Positions 23,757-33,828 of a DNA stretch of 39,083 bases are shown here, piece after piece. Made by a program: the position numbers and the translations under genes. Each line of letters opens with the position of its first letter. Within the stretch, counting starts at the first letter, position 1. The stretch comes from an uncultured Sutterellaceae bacterium. Its GTDB lineage: Bacteria > Pseudomonadota > Gammaproteobacteria > Burkholderiales > Burkholderiaceae_F. The notes beneath the pieces were generated by a model that did no database searches, was not told the DNA's origin, and saw only the letters and a program-made list of their open reading frames with translations. Where the stretch lies: NCBI GenBank assembly GCA_902797695.1, contig CADBTW010000061.1, positions 1 through 39,083 of the forward strand. The letters are read 5' to 3'.

Positions 23757-24009
23757 GTTCTTCCTGGTGCACCTGGAGGGGTGGAAAAGATGGGTTTCCG
23801 GAAGCGGGGCCCGGGGCCGGAACGGCGGGGCGCGGTTTTCTCCGGAAAGACATGACATTTTAGCCGCTTGGAGGTCCTGCAGGGTTCCTTCTCCTCTTCC
23901 CGGGACTGGACCGGGCTCCTTCCTGCGCCCGCTTTCGTCCGCAGGACGCGGGAAAGAGCCCTAATATCTCCACATTTCCAACACCTCTTTCCCCTTCGAA
24001 GGAAGAAAA

Positions 24010-24840
24010 ATGCAGACACCGCTCTCCTCTTCCCGCGTCCGGTTCGTGCTCTGCGACCCGAGCCTCCCCGCGAACATCGGGGCGGCGGCGCGGGCGATCA
24101 AGACGATGGGCTTCCGGAACCTCTGGGTCGTGAACCCGAAGCACCCGGACTACCGGGAGCACCCGGACGCGATCGCGCTCTCGACAAGCTCGGTCGACGT
24201 GCTGCGCGCAAGCCATTCTGTCCCGACGCTCGTGGAGGCGCTCGCGGGAGTCCGCTACGCCTGGGCGCTCTCGGGCTACGACCGCGAGTTCGGGCCCCCG
24301 ATCGAGGACCTCCGGGGGGCGGCGTCGAAAGCCTGCGACTTCCTCGAGTCCGAGTCGGGCGACATCGCGTTCGTCTTCGGAACCGAGCGGAGCGGACTCA
24401 CGAACGAGGAGATCGAGGTCTGCCAGGCGGTCGCGGCGATCCCCGCGGACCCCGAGAGCACGAGCCTCAACCTCGCGCAGTCCGTGCAGGTGACGGCCTA
24501 CGAGCTCCACATGCGGCAGCTTGAGCGTGCCGGGAACCCGCACCGCCTCTACGACTGGGAGCAGCGCTTCGAGCACGAGCCCCCGGCCGAGGTCCCGGCG
24601 ATCGAGGGCCTCTTGCGGCACTGGGAGCAGGCGATGATTTCCTGCGGCGCCCTCAACCCCGCGGAGCCCAAGTTCCTGATGCCGATGACGCGGCGGATCG
24701 TCGCGCGGGCCGGCCTCACGCAGAGCGAAGTGGACATGCTGCGCGGGGTCTGCGCCGCGATCATCCGGCCGAAGGCCGAGCGGAAGGGAATGAAGAAAGA
24801 GAAGGAAGCCGCCCGGAAGGCCCGGAAGGACGTGGCCTGA
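24010..24840 (+). CDS. trmJ: tRNA (cytidine/uridine-2'-O-)-methyltransferase TrmJ
   Basis: A 276-residue SPOUT methyltransferase that methylates the ribose at tRNA position 32. It has the N-terminal VRFVLCDPSLPANIGAAARA, the knot motifs FVFGTERSGLTNEE and SLNLAQSVQV, and a C-terminal Lys/Arg-rich tail (MKKEKEAARKARKD). It is divergent from suhB and followed after 211 bp by cysE. GAAGGAAG lies just before the ATG. Confidence 0.94.
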   Translation: MQTPLSSSRVRFVLCDPSLPANIGAAARAIKTMGFRNLWVVNPKHPDYREHPDAIALSTSSVDVLRASHSVPTLVEALAGVRYAWALSGYDREFGPPIEDLRGAASKACDFLESESGDIAFVFGTERSGLTNEEIEVCQAVAAIPADPESTSLNLAQSVQVTAYELHMRQLERAGNPHRLYDWEQRFEHEPPAEVPAIEGLLRHWEQAMISCGALNPAEPKFLMPMTRRIVARAGLTQSEVDMLRGVCAAIIRPKAERKGMKKEKEAARKARKDVA

Positions 24841-24907
24841 CGGAGGAAATTCTCTCGGCCGCCGGCTCCCGTGGCTCCCGCATTTCCGGATAAGCGAGTG
24901 GCGGGAT

Positions 24908-24935
24908 ATACCCGAGTGAAAAACTCGGGTATGAT
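24908..24935 (+). promoter_or_regulatory. IscR/Rrf2-like operator overlapping a -10 box upstream of cysE
   Basis: ATACCCGAGT (24908-24917), GAAAA, ACTCGGGTAT (24923-24932): a perfect 25-bp inverted repeat that closely fits the E. coli IscR type-1 pattern (ATA..YGACT-RWWWY-AGTC...TAT). TATGAT at 24930-24935 overlaps its right end and resembles a sigma-70 -10 box. It lies about 120 bp before cysE. Regulator identity is inferred; no iscR is in the window. Confidence 0.7.
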
Positions 24936-25051
24936 GACCGCCATGCCCCTTCCCCTTCCGGAAGGCCGCGGGCGGGACCCGGGGCGGCCGCGACGAAACC
25001 AGCCGCCGCCCCGGGCTCCTGAAGAAGAACGAAAAGAAGAGACCCCCTCAA

Positions 25052-25798
25052 ATGTTCGAACGCATTCTCGAAGACATCCGCACGATCAAGGAGCGCGACC
25101 CCGCCTGCAAGGGGTCGCTCGAGGTCCTCATTGCCTATCCCGGGTTCCACGCGGTCCAGTTCTGGCGCTTCTCGCACTGGTGCTGGATCCAGGGCTGGTT
25201 CACGTTCGCGCGCTGGGTGAGCCACGTCGCGCGCTTCCTCACCGGGATCGAGATCCACCCGGGGGCCCGGATCGGGCGCCGGGTCTTCATCGACCACGGG
25301 ATGGGAACGGTGATCGGGGAGACCGCGGAGGTCGGGGACGACTGCACGATCTACCAGGGAGTGACGCTCGGGGGCACGAGCCTCGGGCGCGGTGAAAAGC
25401 GCCACCCGACGCTTGAGGAAGGGGTGATCGTCGGCGCGGGGGCGAAGGTGCTCGGCGGCTGGACCGTGGGACGCAACGCCCGCATCGGCTCGAACGCCGT
25501 GTGCCTGAAGCCGATCGCGGCCGAAACCACCGTGGTCGGGGTCCCGGGGCACGTGGCAGGGGAGAAGCGGAAGGCGCAGGAAGCGGAGCACAGCCGCTTC
25601 TCCGCCTACGGGGTCGTCCGCGGCGCCGAGGACCCGGTCACGAGGGCCTTTGTCCAGGTGAAGCGGGAGCTCGACGCCCAGCGCTCGACCATCAACGCCC
25701 TGCGGCTTGAGCTTGAGAAGCTGCGCGGCGCGGACGCCTCCCGGATCCCGCCGCTCGAGGACCCGAAGGAGCAGAGCTTCCTCGACTCCGCGCTCTAG
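25052..25798 (+). CDS. cysE: serine O-acetyltransferase CysE
   Basis: A 248-residue hexapeptide-repeat acetyltransferase making O-acetylserine from serine and acetyl-CoA, the first step of cysteine synthesis. The left-handed beta-helix part has GIEIHPGARIGRRVFIDHG, MGTVIGETAEVGDDCTIYQG and ARIGSNAVCLKPI, with the catalytic His in the IDHGMGT stretch. It is shorter at the N-terminus than E. coli CysE, like the plant/cyanobacterial-type enzymes, and has a C-terminal coiled-coil-like tail. An IscR-like operator lies upstream, linking it to iron-sulfur or cysteine demand. Confidence 0.95.
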   Translation: MFERILEDIRTIKERDPACKGSLEVLIAYPGFHAVQFWRFSHWCWIQGWFTFARWVSHVARFLTGIEIHPGARIGRRVFIDHGMGTVIGETAEVGDDCTIYQGVTLGGTSLGRGEKRHPTLEEGVIVGAGAKVLGGWTVGRNARIGSNAVCLKPIAAETTVVGVPGHVAGEKRKAQEAEHSRFSAYGVVRGAEDPVTRAFVQVKRELDAQRSTINALRLELEKLRGADASRIPPLEDPKEQSFLDSAL

Positions 25799-25820
25799 CG
25801 CCGTCCCCTTCAGGGGACGA

Positions 25821-25850
25821 AAAAACGCTTCCGGTCCGGAAGCGTTTTTT
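25821..25850. terminator. bidirectional terminator between cysE and nitroreductase
   Basis: AAAAACGCTTCCGG and CCGGAAGCGTTTTTT flank a single T. The stem has 9 GC-rich pairs plus A-T pairs, with T runs on both strands. Confidence 0.93.
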
Positions 25851-25865
25851 GTTTTGGAGAAAGCC

Positions 25866-26597
25866 TTACTTCAGGGCGAAGCCCTTCTTCCTGAGGAAGG
25901 GAAGGATGAACTGCCGCCGCTCGCGGAGCAGGATCCTTTTCAGCCCGTCCGACCACCGCTCGTCCCGGGGGTTCCGCCGGCGAGCGAGGTAGTACGCGTT
26001 CATCTCGCGGTCGTAGGCTTCGAGCGCCGCCTTCGGGGCTTCCGTGTAACGGTTCTCCTGGAAGAGGATCCCGTCCGGGAGCCTCGGCTTCACTTCGTTC
26101 CGGTAGGCGGGGTGCCCGAACGCGAGCCCGAGGACGGGGAACGTGTCCTTCGGGAGCCCGAGGAGCGCGTCAACTTCCTCGATATGGTTCCGGATCCCGC
26201 CCGCGTAGACGCCCCCGAGCCCGAGCGACTCGGCGGCTGAGAGCGCGGCCTGCGCCATGATCGCGGCGTCGGTGCAGGCGACCATGAGCTGCTCCGTCCA
26301 CCCGAGGTCCGAGTCGGGAACGAGCGCCGCGTTCCGGTGGTAGTCCGCGCAGAAGACCCAGAACTCGGGCGCCGCCGCGATGTGCATCTGGTTCCCCGAG
26401 AGCACCGCGAGCTGCCTCTTCTCCTCCTCGTCCGTCACGCGGATCACGGTGGTGACCTGCAGGAAGCAGGAGGACGAGGCGCCGCGGGCCGCGGCCATCA
26501 CCGCCCGGAGCTCTTCCGGCGTCACGGGGTCCGGCGTGAAGTCCCGGACGGAGACGTGGCGCGCGAGCGCTTCGGCTACTGTGTTTTCGTTAGCCAT
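25866..26597 (-). CDS. nfsA: NfsA-type oxygen-insensitive NADPH nitroreductase
   Basis: A 243-residue FMN flavoprotein. The N-terminus ALARHVSVRDFTPDPVT carries the FMN-phosphate Arg/Ser pattern. Other family stretches are ARGASSSCFLQ, ALSAAESLGLGGVYAGGIRN, LGLAFGHPA and PRLPDGILFQENRY. Length and layout fit NfsA/FRP rather than NfsB. It probably reduces quinones or nitro compounds with NADPH. ATG 26597 was chosen over the longer frame because AAGGA lies 9 bases upstream and family N-termini begin here. Confidence 0.85.
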   Translation of the reverse strand: MANENTVAEALARHVSVRDFTPDPVTPEELRAVMAAARGASSSCFLQVTTVIRVTDEEEKRQLAVLSGNQMHIAAAPEFWVFCADYHRNAALVPDSDLGWTEQLMVACTDAAIMAQAALSAAESLGLGGVYAGGIRNHIEEVDALLGLPKDTFPVLGLAFGHPAYRNEVKPRLPDGILFQENRYTEAPKAALEAYDREMNAYYLARRRNPRDERWSDGLKRILLRERRQFILPFLRKKGFALK

Positions 26598-26668
26598 TGG
26601 ATGGGTCCTTTGCGAAGAAAGAGTGGGAAATTCCCTTTTGGGAAGAGGATAGCGCAGCCCTGGGGACG

Positions 26669-26716
26669 AAAAAGGGGCTTCTGCAGGATGCTCGCGCATC
26701 CCCGAAACCCCTTTTT
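26669..26716 (-). terminator. terminator of the ppiB-lpxH transcript
   Basis: On both strands AAAAAGGGG (26669-26677) pairs with CCCCTTTTT (26708-26716), with an inner GGATG/CATCC hairpin. It lies about 55 bases past the lpxH stop and before the nitroreductase start. Confidence 0.8.
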
Positions 26717-26772
26717 CCCGTCCGTCCCTTCGAATCGACGAGGCGGGCCGGCAGCGAGCGAAGCCCGCGGCC

Positions 26773-27549
26773 CTACATGATGATCTGGAGCCGCTGCCCG
26801 TTCACCGTGCGGATGTAGCCCCAATGGTCCTTCCCGGACCCGGCGTCGAGGTCCCAGTCCGGGATCACCCAGCGCTCGATCTCGGCGAGCTCGTGGCTCG
26901 CGGGGCGGTGCGTGTGGCCGTGGACCACAATGTCCGCGCCCGCCGCCTTCGCCGCCTTGTAGACGTCGACATCCACCACGTCCATCATGACGGAGGACGC
27001 GGTCTTCTTCGCCTCGATCGACTTCGCGCGGGCGCTCTTCGCGAGCTCGATCCGCTTCTCGATCGGAAGCGCGAGCGCGGCGAGTTGCCAGTCGGGGTCG
27101 CGGGTCATCGCGCGGAACTTCTGGTACTCGGTGTCCTTCGTGCACCATTCGTCGCCGTGGGAGAGGAGGAACTTCTTCCCCATGCATTCCGCAGTCACTT
27201 CCGGGGCGATGAGGGTCGCGCCGCAGGCCGCGGCGAAGTCGCGCCCCAGCATCACGTCGCGGTTCCCCTGCGCGATGAGGACGCGCTTCCCGATGGAGGA
27301 CGCGTAGGCGAGCGCCTTCACGACCGGGGCCGCCGTGTCGATCGCGTCGTCCCCGAGCCAGTAGTCGAAGAGGTCGCCGAGGATCACGAGCTCGGAATAG
27401 TACGGGACCTGCGTCTTCATGAAGCGGAAGAACTGCATCAGGGTCTTCGGGTGCTCGGGCGCGAGGTGGAGGTCCGCGATGAAGACCGGGTTCGCGAGCG
27501 GAGCGACTTCCTTCTCCCCGGCGAGCGCCGGTGCAATAGTGTCAGCCAT
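26773..27549 (-). CDS. lpxH: UDP-2,3-diacylglucosamine diphosphatase LpxH
   Basis: A 258-residue calcineurin-like metallophosphoesterase of lipid A synthesis that cleaves UDP-2,3-diacylglucosamine to lipid X and UMP at the inner membrane. The metal-site motifs are all visible: FIADLHL (D26, H28), GDLFDYW (D59), GNRD (N96), SHGDEW (H131) and GHTHRP near residue 217. It follows ppiB on the same strand, a common Proteobacterial order. It confirms a lipid A-bearing outer membrane. Confidence 0.94.
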   Translation of the reverse strand: MADTIAPALAGEKEVAPLANPVFIADLHLAPEHPKTLMQFFRFMKTQVPYYSELVILGDLFDYWLGDDAIDTAAPVVKALAYASSIGKRVLIAQGNRDVMLGRDFAAACGATLIAPEVTAECMGKKFLLSHGDEWCTKDTEYQKFRAMTRDPDWQLAALALPIEKRIELAKSARAKSIEAKKTASSVMMDVVDVDVYKAAKAAGADIVVHGHTHRPASHELAEIERWVIPDWDLDAGSGKDHWGYIRTVNGQRLQIIM

Positions 27550-27657
27550 AAGTTCCTAGTCCTTCCCGTGCTGCCTGCCCCGGGGGGGCCTGCGCGCGGG
27601 CGAAGCACGGGCGGAAAGGGGAGGGCGTCCTCGCCCTTCCCTTCCATCCGGGCCCCT

Positions 27658-28146
27658 TTAGATGATTTCAGCCTTGATGATCTTCACGGTTTCGCGCGGC
27701 GCGTCGTCGTACCAGCCGTGGCGGGTGGTCGGGACCTTCTCGATCTTGTCGACCACTTCCGTCCCCAAAACCACGCGCCCGAAGACAGCGTACCCCGCGT
27801 CGCGAGGCGACCGGTCGAGGTAGGGGTTGTCGACGGTATTGATGAAGAACTGCGCGGTCGCGGAGTTCGGGTCGCTCGTCCTCGCCATCGCGATCGTGTA
27901 CTTCTTGTTCGAGAGCCCGTTCCCCGCCTCGTTCACGATCGGCTCGTGGGTGTCCTTCTCGGAATAGTTCTCGGTGAGGCCGCCCCCCTGGATCATGAAG
28001 CGCTTGATCACGCGGTGGAAGATCGTGCCGTCGTAGAACCCCTCGCGGACGTAGCGCTCGAAGTTCTTCGCGGTGACCGGGGCCTTTTCTGAGTCGAGCT
28101 CAAGCTCGATCGTTCCGAGGGAAGTCGTGAGGCGAATCCTGCTCAT
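27658..28146 (-). CDS. ppiB: cyclophilin-type peptidyl-prolyl cis-trans isomerase (PpiB-like)
   Basis: A 162-residue cyclophilin without a signal peptide, hence cytoplasmic. It has the catalytic core FHRVIKRFMIQGGG, AMARTSDPNSATAQFFIN and YAVFGRVVLGTEVVDKI, with Arg, Phe, Gln and the active-site set kept. It is 108 bases upstream of lpxH on the same strand and probably co-transcribed; that gap holds GC-rich inverted pairs but no T run. Confidence 0.95.
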   Translation of the reverse strand: MSRIRLTTSLGTIELELDSEKAPVTAKNFERYVREGFYDGTIFHRVIKRFMIQGGGLTENYSEKDTHEPIVNEAGNGLSNKKYTIAMARTSDPNSATAQFFINTVDNPYLDRSPRDAGYAVFGRVVLGTEVVDKIEKVPTTRHGWYDDAPRETVKIIKAEII

Positions 28147-28322
28147 TGCTTTCAGTTCCTAAGTTCAAAGAAATGGTTCATGCGCGGAGGGGCGTCGCGA
28201 CGCCATGCCCCTTCCCGGGGCCGGCCCCTTCGCCGGTTCAGGGAGGGTCTGACAACGCCCCCCTTTTGCCGTCAGCCCGTCCATTCTAGCGGTTCGGGCG
28301 TATGCCGCCCGGCACGCCCCGC

Positions 28323-29156
28323 CTACTTCAGGTCGGGAAGCGGCTGGAAGAGGGTGTTTTCAGCGCCGCTCCCGGATTTCGACGCCGAGACCGGGGCGCG
28401 GACGTCGGGCGACGCGGCGGACGCCCGGCTTTCGGGCGCCGTCTTCCGGGCGGCTTCGGCGCGCTCTTCCTCGGTCTTAAGGGGTTCGGACGTCACCGTG
28501 TAGCCCGGCTTCGAAGCCTCTTCGCCCGGAGCGGCCTTCGCTTCCTGATCGCTTTCAGGCGCTTCCGCCTTCGTGTTCCCGGTCGCGCGCTCGAGGAGCT
28601 CGACCTTTTCGCCCACCCGAGCCCGCGCCTCGCGGTACGCGTTTCCTTTCGGCGGCAGCGCCTCGCGGTAGTTCTGCAGCGCCCGGAGCGCGTAGATGTC
28701 GCCTAGGTTCTCGCGCGCGGTCCTGAACTTCGGGTTCGCGGTGATCGCGCGTTCCAGCAGCTCCGCCGCGTGCCCGATGTCGCCCCGCCCGCCGTCCGCG
28801 ACGAGCACCGCGAGGTTGTTGTAGGGCTCGGGGATCTCAGGATAATTGTTGATCAGCTGCTGGTAGGCCGCCATCGCCTCGTCACGCCGCCCGAGCGCCT
28901 CGAGCCAGGTCGCGCGCTTGAACATGAGGCCGACGTTCTTCGGGTTCTTCGCGAGCCCGTCCTCCGCGTACTGGATCGCCTTCCGGTAGTCGCCTGACGC
29001 GGCCGCGCCCTCCGCGAACTTCTGGTAGTCCTGGAGCGTGATCGGGTGGTCCTGGGGAGCCCGGATCGGCTCCATCACGACCTGGGCGGAAGCGGTGGCG
29101 CAGAGGAGCGTGGCGGCCGCCGCTGCGGCCGCGGCCTTCAGTGTTTCTTTCAGCAT
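28323..29156 (-). CDS. exported tetratricopeptide-repeat protein
   Basis: A 277-residue protein with a Sec signal (cleavage near ASA|QVV, about residue 24). It has TPR-like helix pairs from about 40 to 160: DYRKAIQYAEDGLAKNPKN, RRDEAMAAYQQLINNYPE and HAAELLERAITANPKF. A charged, Ala/Glu/Pro-rich tail of about 75 residues is probably disordered. TPRs usually mediate protein-protein contacts, so a periplasmic scaffold role is likely, but the partner is unknown. It is divergent from cysS and upstream of ppiB on the same strand (176-bp gap with no T-run terminator). Confidence 0.88.
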   Translation of the reverse strand: MLKETLKAAAAAAAATLLCATASAQVVMEPIRAPQDHPITLQDYQKFAEGAAASGDYRKAIQYAEDGLAKNPKNVGLMFKRATWLEALGRRDEAMAAYQQLINNYPEIPEPYNNLAVLVADGGRGDIGHAAELLERAITANPKFRTARENLGDIYALRALQNYREALPPKGNAYREARARVGEKVELLERATGNTKAEAPESDQEAKAAPGEEASKPGYTVTSEPLKTEEERAEAARKTAPESRASAASPDVRAPVSASKSGSGAENTLFQPLPDLK

Positions 29157-29365
29157 GTGTGTCGGAGTCCGGATAAAAGCGGCTTGTCGTGCCAGAACCG
29201 AAAAAGCGAACCCCGGGCTCTCCGCCCCCCGCGCAATGCCGGGGTGGGGAGCATCCGAGCGGCTATACTTTTTCGAATTGGCGTTGTTCTGCGATTCTAA
29301 CCGTTCGGGGCGGCACGCCCGCCCCTTCGGTTTTTCTATTTTCTACTAGGAGTCTCGTTCTCACC

Positions 29366-30787
<1,422 letters not shown>

Positions 30788-30808
30788 CGGAAGCTTCCGC
30801 CGCGAGCC

Positions 30809-30845
30809 CTCTCTCCCTCGGGCGACGAACCCCTGAGGGAGGGAG
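30809..30845 (+). terminator. hairpin after cysS, possible terminator
   Basis: CTCTCTCCCTC (30809-30819) pairs with GAGGGAGGGAG (30835-30845), with GGG/CCC inside; no T run follows. Further on, CCGCTA-aac-TAGCGG (30862-30876) is a small palindrome containing a -10-like TAAACT, possibly part of the accA promoter. Nothing else stands out in 30788-31023. Confidence 0.4.
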
Positions 30846-31023
30846 CGGCGTGCCCCCGGAGCCGCTAAACTAGCGGAATACGCTTAATTTTCCGGCGCCC
30901 TTTCCGGATTCGCGGCCAGGAGTTTCCTTTCTCTTCCCAGAAGGAAGAGAAGCTTCGCGGGCTTAAAGGAGGCGGATCGGGCGGGAGCCGCGCCGGGATG
31001 AAAGACTCAGAATCGGGACAATC

Positions 31024-32139
31024 GTGAAAAAGACCTTCCTCGAATTTGAAAAGGACATCAAGGCGCTCGACGAAAAGGTGGAGGAACTGCGCGCGATGCA
31101 GGACTCCGACTCTTCGGTCGACATTTCCGAGGACGTCGACCACCTCGAAGCGAAGTCGGTCGAGCTCCTGAAGCAGACCTACGCCGAGCTCACCCCGTGG
31201 CAGATCACGCAGGTCGCGCGGCACCCGGACCGCCCGTACACCCTTGACTACATCCGCATGATGTTCACGGACTTCCAGGAGCTGCACGGCGACCGCCACT
31301 ATTCGGACGACCCGGCGATCGTCGGCGGCCTCGCGCGGCTCGCGGGCGACCCCGTGATGGTGATCGGGCACCAGAAGGGCCGCGACGTGAAGAGCCGCAC
31401 CTACCGGAACTTCGGCATGGCGAACCCGGAGGGCTACCGGAAGGCGCTCCGCCTCATGAAGCTCGCGGAGAAGTTCGGTCTCCCCGTGATCACCTTCGTC
31501 GACACCCCCGGGGCGTACCCCGGGATCGACGCCGAGAAGCACGGGCAGTCGGAAGCGATCGGGCGGAACCTCGTCGAGCTCACGCACCTCCAGGTCCCCG
31601 TGATCACGACGATCATCGGGGAAGGCGGGTCGGGCGGCGCGCTCGCGATCGCGGTCGCGGACTCGGTCCTCATGCTCCAGTACGCGACCTACTCCGTGAT
31701 CAGCCCGGAAGGCTGCGCCTCGATCCTCTGGAAGGACGCGGCGCACGCGCCGGAGGCGGCTGACGCGCTCGGGATCACGGCCGACCGGCTGAAAGCCCTG
31801 AAGCTCGTTGACGAAGTGGTGCTGGAGCCTCTTGGCGGCGCGCACCGCGACCCTGAGCTCATGGCCCGCACGCTTCGGAAGGCGATCATCGACCGGATCA
31901 AGTACCTGAGGCGCTTTACGCCTGAGAAGCTGATCGCGCGGCGCCTCAACCGCATCATGCGATACGGCGACTACGAGACGCTCACCGAGGCGGCGGCCGA
32001 CAAGCTCCGCGCTGACGCCGTCGCGGCGCACGAGGCCGCGAAGGAAGGAGCGAAGACCGAAAAGGCGGCGCTTCGCGTGAAGGCCGCGGAAGCCGCGAAG
32101 GACGCGGGGAAGAAGGCTGAAGAGGCGTCCGGGAAGTAA
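31024..32139 (+). CDS. accA: acetyl-CoA carboxylase carboxyltransferase subunit alpha AccA
   Basis: A 371-residue subunit that, with AccD, transfers the carboxyl group from biotin to acetyl-CoA in fatty-acid synthesis. Alignable stretches include [84 protein letters not shown] and EPLGGAHR. The start is GTG 31024; an upstream ATG at 30998 is out of frame and stops at this point. The last ~48 residues (after [15 protein letters not shown]) are an Ala/Lys/Glu-rich helical tail that E. coli AccA lacks. It is followed 18 bases later by tilS. Confidence 0.95.
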   Translation: MKKTFLEFEKDIKALDEKVEELRAMQDSDSSVDISEDVDHLEAKSVELLKQTYAELTPWQITQVARHPDRPYTLDYIRMMFTDFQELHGDRHYSDDPAIVGGLARLAGDPVMVIGHQKGRDVKSRTYRNFGMANPEGYRKALRLMKLAEKFGLPVITFVDTPGAYPGIDAEKHGQSEAIGRNLVELTHLQVPVITTIIGEGGSGGALAIAVADSVLMLQYATYSVISPEGCASILWKDAAHAPEAADALGITADRLKALKLVDEVVLEPLGGAHRDPELMARTLRKAIIDRIKYLRRFTPEKLIARRLNRIMRYGDYETLTEAAADKLRADAVAAHEAAKEGAKTEKAALRVKAAEAAKDAGKKAEEASGK

Positions 32140-32157
32140 GGAGAGGAGCGCTAGGGC

Positions 32158-33657
32158 ATGGCGGAGGAGACTGAGAAAAAGCGGATCCCGGGTCCCCGGA
32201 CGATCGCGGCGAAGCTCGCGGGCGCGCTCGAACAGTGCCTTGAAAAGGCGCGCGAAACGCTCGGACGCCGCACGGGCGGGATCCTCGCGCCGCTTCCACC
32301 TCCGCTCCGGGTCGGAGTCGCCTTTTCAGGAGGCCGCGACTCGATGGCGCTCCTTGAAGCCGTTCACAGGTTCTCCCGCTCGAAGAGGAATGACGGGATT
32401 ATCGGATCGGTCTTCGCGCTCCACGTGAACCACGGGCTCTCGCCCCACGCGGACGAGTGGGAAGAGACCTGCCGGGCGTTTTGCGAAAAGCGGGGGATTC
32501 CTTTCTCGGCGCTCCGCGTGAAGGTCGACCGGAAGGGGAAGGGGGTCGAGGCCGCGGCGCGCGACGCGCGCTACCAGGCGCTCGCCTCTGAAGCGAAGCG
32601 CGAGGGCCTTGACATCGTCCTCACGGCGCACCACCTCGACGACCGCCTCGAAACGTTCCTCCTCCAGTGGATCCGGGGGTCAGGGGTAGACGGCCTCGCC
32701 GGGATGCCTTCGATCCGGGCGTTCGGCCCTGAGGGCGTCCTCCTCGGGCGCCCGTGGCTCGACGTCCCGAGGCCCTGGATCGAGTCGTACGCGGCGTCCC
32801 GCGGCCTCTCCTGGGTCGAGGACGAGAGCAACGAGGACACGGCGATCCTCAGGAACCTGATCCGGCACGAGATCCTCCCGGTGCTCGACCGCGCGAGGCC
32901 GGGGTTCCGGCGCGCGGCGGGGCGTTCCGTCGAGCTCGTGACGGAGGCCGCGACGGTCCTCCATACGGTGGCGGATGACGACGCTGCGAAGTGCCGCGAC
33001 CCCAGGAACCCGCGCGCGATCCGGATCGAGCCGCTCCTCGCGCTTCCTCCCGAACGTCAGGCGCTCTGCCTCAGGGAGTGGATCGCGGGGAACGGGATCG
33101 AGCCCCCGGCCCGTTCTACCCTTGCCGAAGCGCTCCGCCAGGCGCGCGAAACTCACTCCGACACTTCGCTCACGATCCGGCTCGGGTCGAGTGAAATCCG
33201 CCGCTCCCGCGGCCTTCTCGTCCTCCGGGACTTCGCGAAGCCGGTCCGCGACACGACGCGTGTCGTCCCGTTCTCGTGGAATGGCGAAGAGGAGATTCCG
33301 CTCGGGCTCTGGGGAGGCGTGCTCCGCTTCCGCCGCGCCCTGCCTGACGAGGACGGGTTCCCGGGGGAACTCCTCCGTACGGGACCGCTTGTCGTCCGGC
33401 CCCGCGCCGGGGGCGAGAAGATCAAGCTTTACCGGCTTCGCCCGAGCAGGAACCTGAAGCACCTCTATCAGGCGGCGGGGATCCCTTCCTTCGAGCGGGA
33501 CGGGCTCCCGCTCCTCTGGTGCGGCGAGGACCTTATTTTCGCTGCCGGCCTCGGGAGCGAGGTCCGGAAGCTCCTGCATCCGGATCCAGCCGCCCCGGAC
33601 CCCGACCGGTGGGTCGTCGAGTGGAACCCTGACCGTCCGCTCTTCACCGGATCCTAG
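32158..33657 (+). CDS. tilS: tRNA(Ile)-lysidine synthase TilS
   Basis: A 499-residue N-type ATP pyrophosphatase that converts C34 of tRNA-Ile(CAU) to lysidine so that it reads AUA. It has the PP-loop SGGRDSMALLE (about residues 57-67), HVNHGLSPHADEWE, ARDARYQAL, TAHHLDDRLETFLLQWIRGSG and DESNEDTAILRNLIRHEILP. The C-terminal domain ends with the usual GEKIKLYRLRPSRNLKHLYQ-type stretch. It has an N-terminal extension of about 45 residues compared with short homologues. AAGGAGAGGAG precedes the ATG. The order accA-tilS-lysC is common in Betaproteobacteria. Confidence 0.94.
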   Translation: MAEETEKKRIPGPRTIAAKLAGALEQCLEKARETLGRRTGGILAPLPPPLRVGVAFSGGRDSMALLEAVHRFSRSKRNDGIIGSVFALHVNHGLSPHADEWEETCRAFCEKRGIPFSALRVKVDRKGKGVEAAARDARYQALASEAKREGLDIVLTAHHLDDRLETFLLQWIRGSGVDGLAGMPSIRAFGPEGVLLGRPWLDVPRPWIESYAASRGLSWVEDESNEDTAILRNLIRHEILPVLDRARPGFRRAAGRSVELVTEAATVLHTVADDDAAKCRDPRNPRAIRIEPLLALPPERQALCLREWIAGNGIEPPARSTLAEALRQARETHSDTSLTIRLGSSEIRRSRGLLVLRDFAKPVRDTTRVVPFSWNGEEEIPLGLWGGVLRFRRALPDEDGFPGELLRTGPLVVRPRAGGEKIKLYRLRPSRNLKHLYQAAGIPSFERDGLPLLWCGEDLIFAAGLGSEVRKLLHPDPAAPDPDRWVVEWNPDRPLFTGS

Positions 33658-33828
33658 GCAGTCTTCCCGAAGCCAATTCACGGGATCCCGCTTCCTTCAT
33701 CCCCGGAACACGCTATTGTCTTTAGTTAGGGCGGCTTACCTGCCTATAGAAGCGCGCCCTCGCCGCAGGGAAACAGACTGCGGGGACGATGGAAATTTTC
33801 CAACTTCCGACTAGAGAAGCGATACATC

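Noticed and set aside
30998-31027. Nine-codon upstream frame (MKDSESGQS) overlapping the accA start
   Set aside because: No ribosome site and no attenuator-like codon run; overlap with the GTG start is probably chance.
33658-33828. Possible lysine riboswitch in the lysC leader
   Set aside because: The 171-bp leader shows only one small hairpin and none of the lysine riboswitch core that I could recognise.
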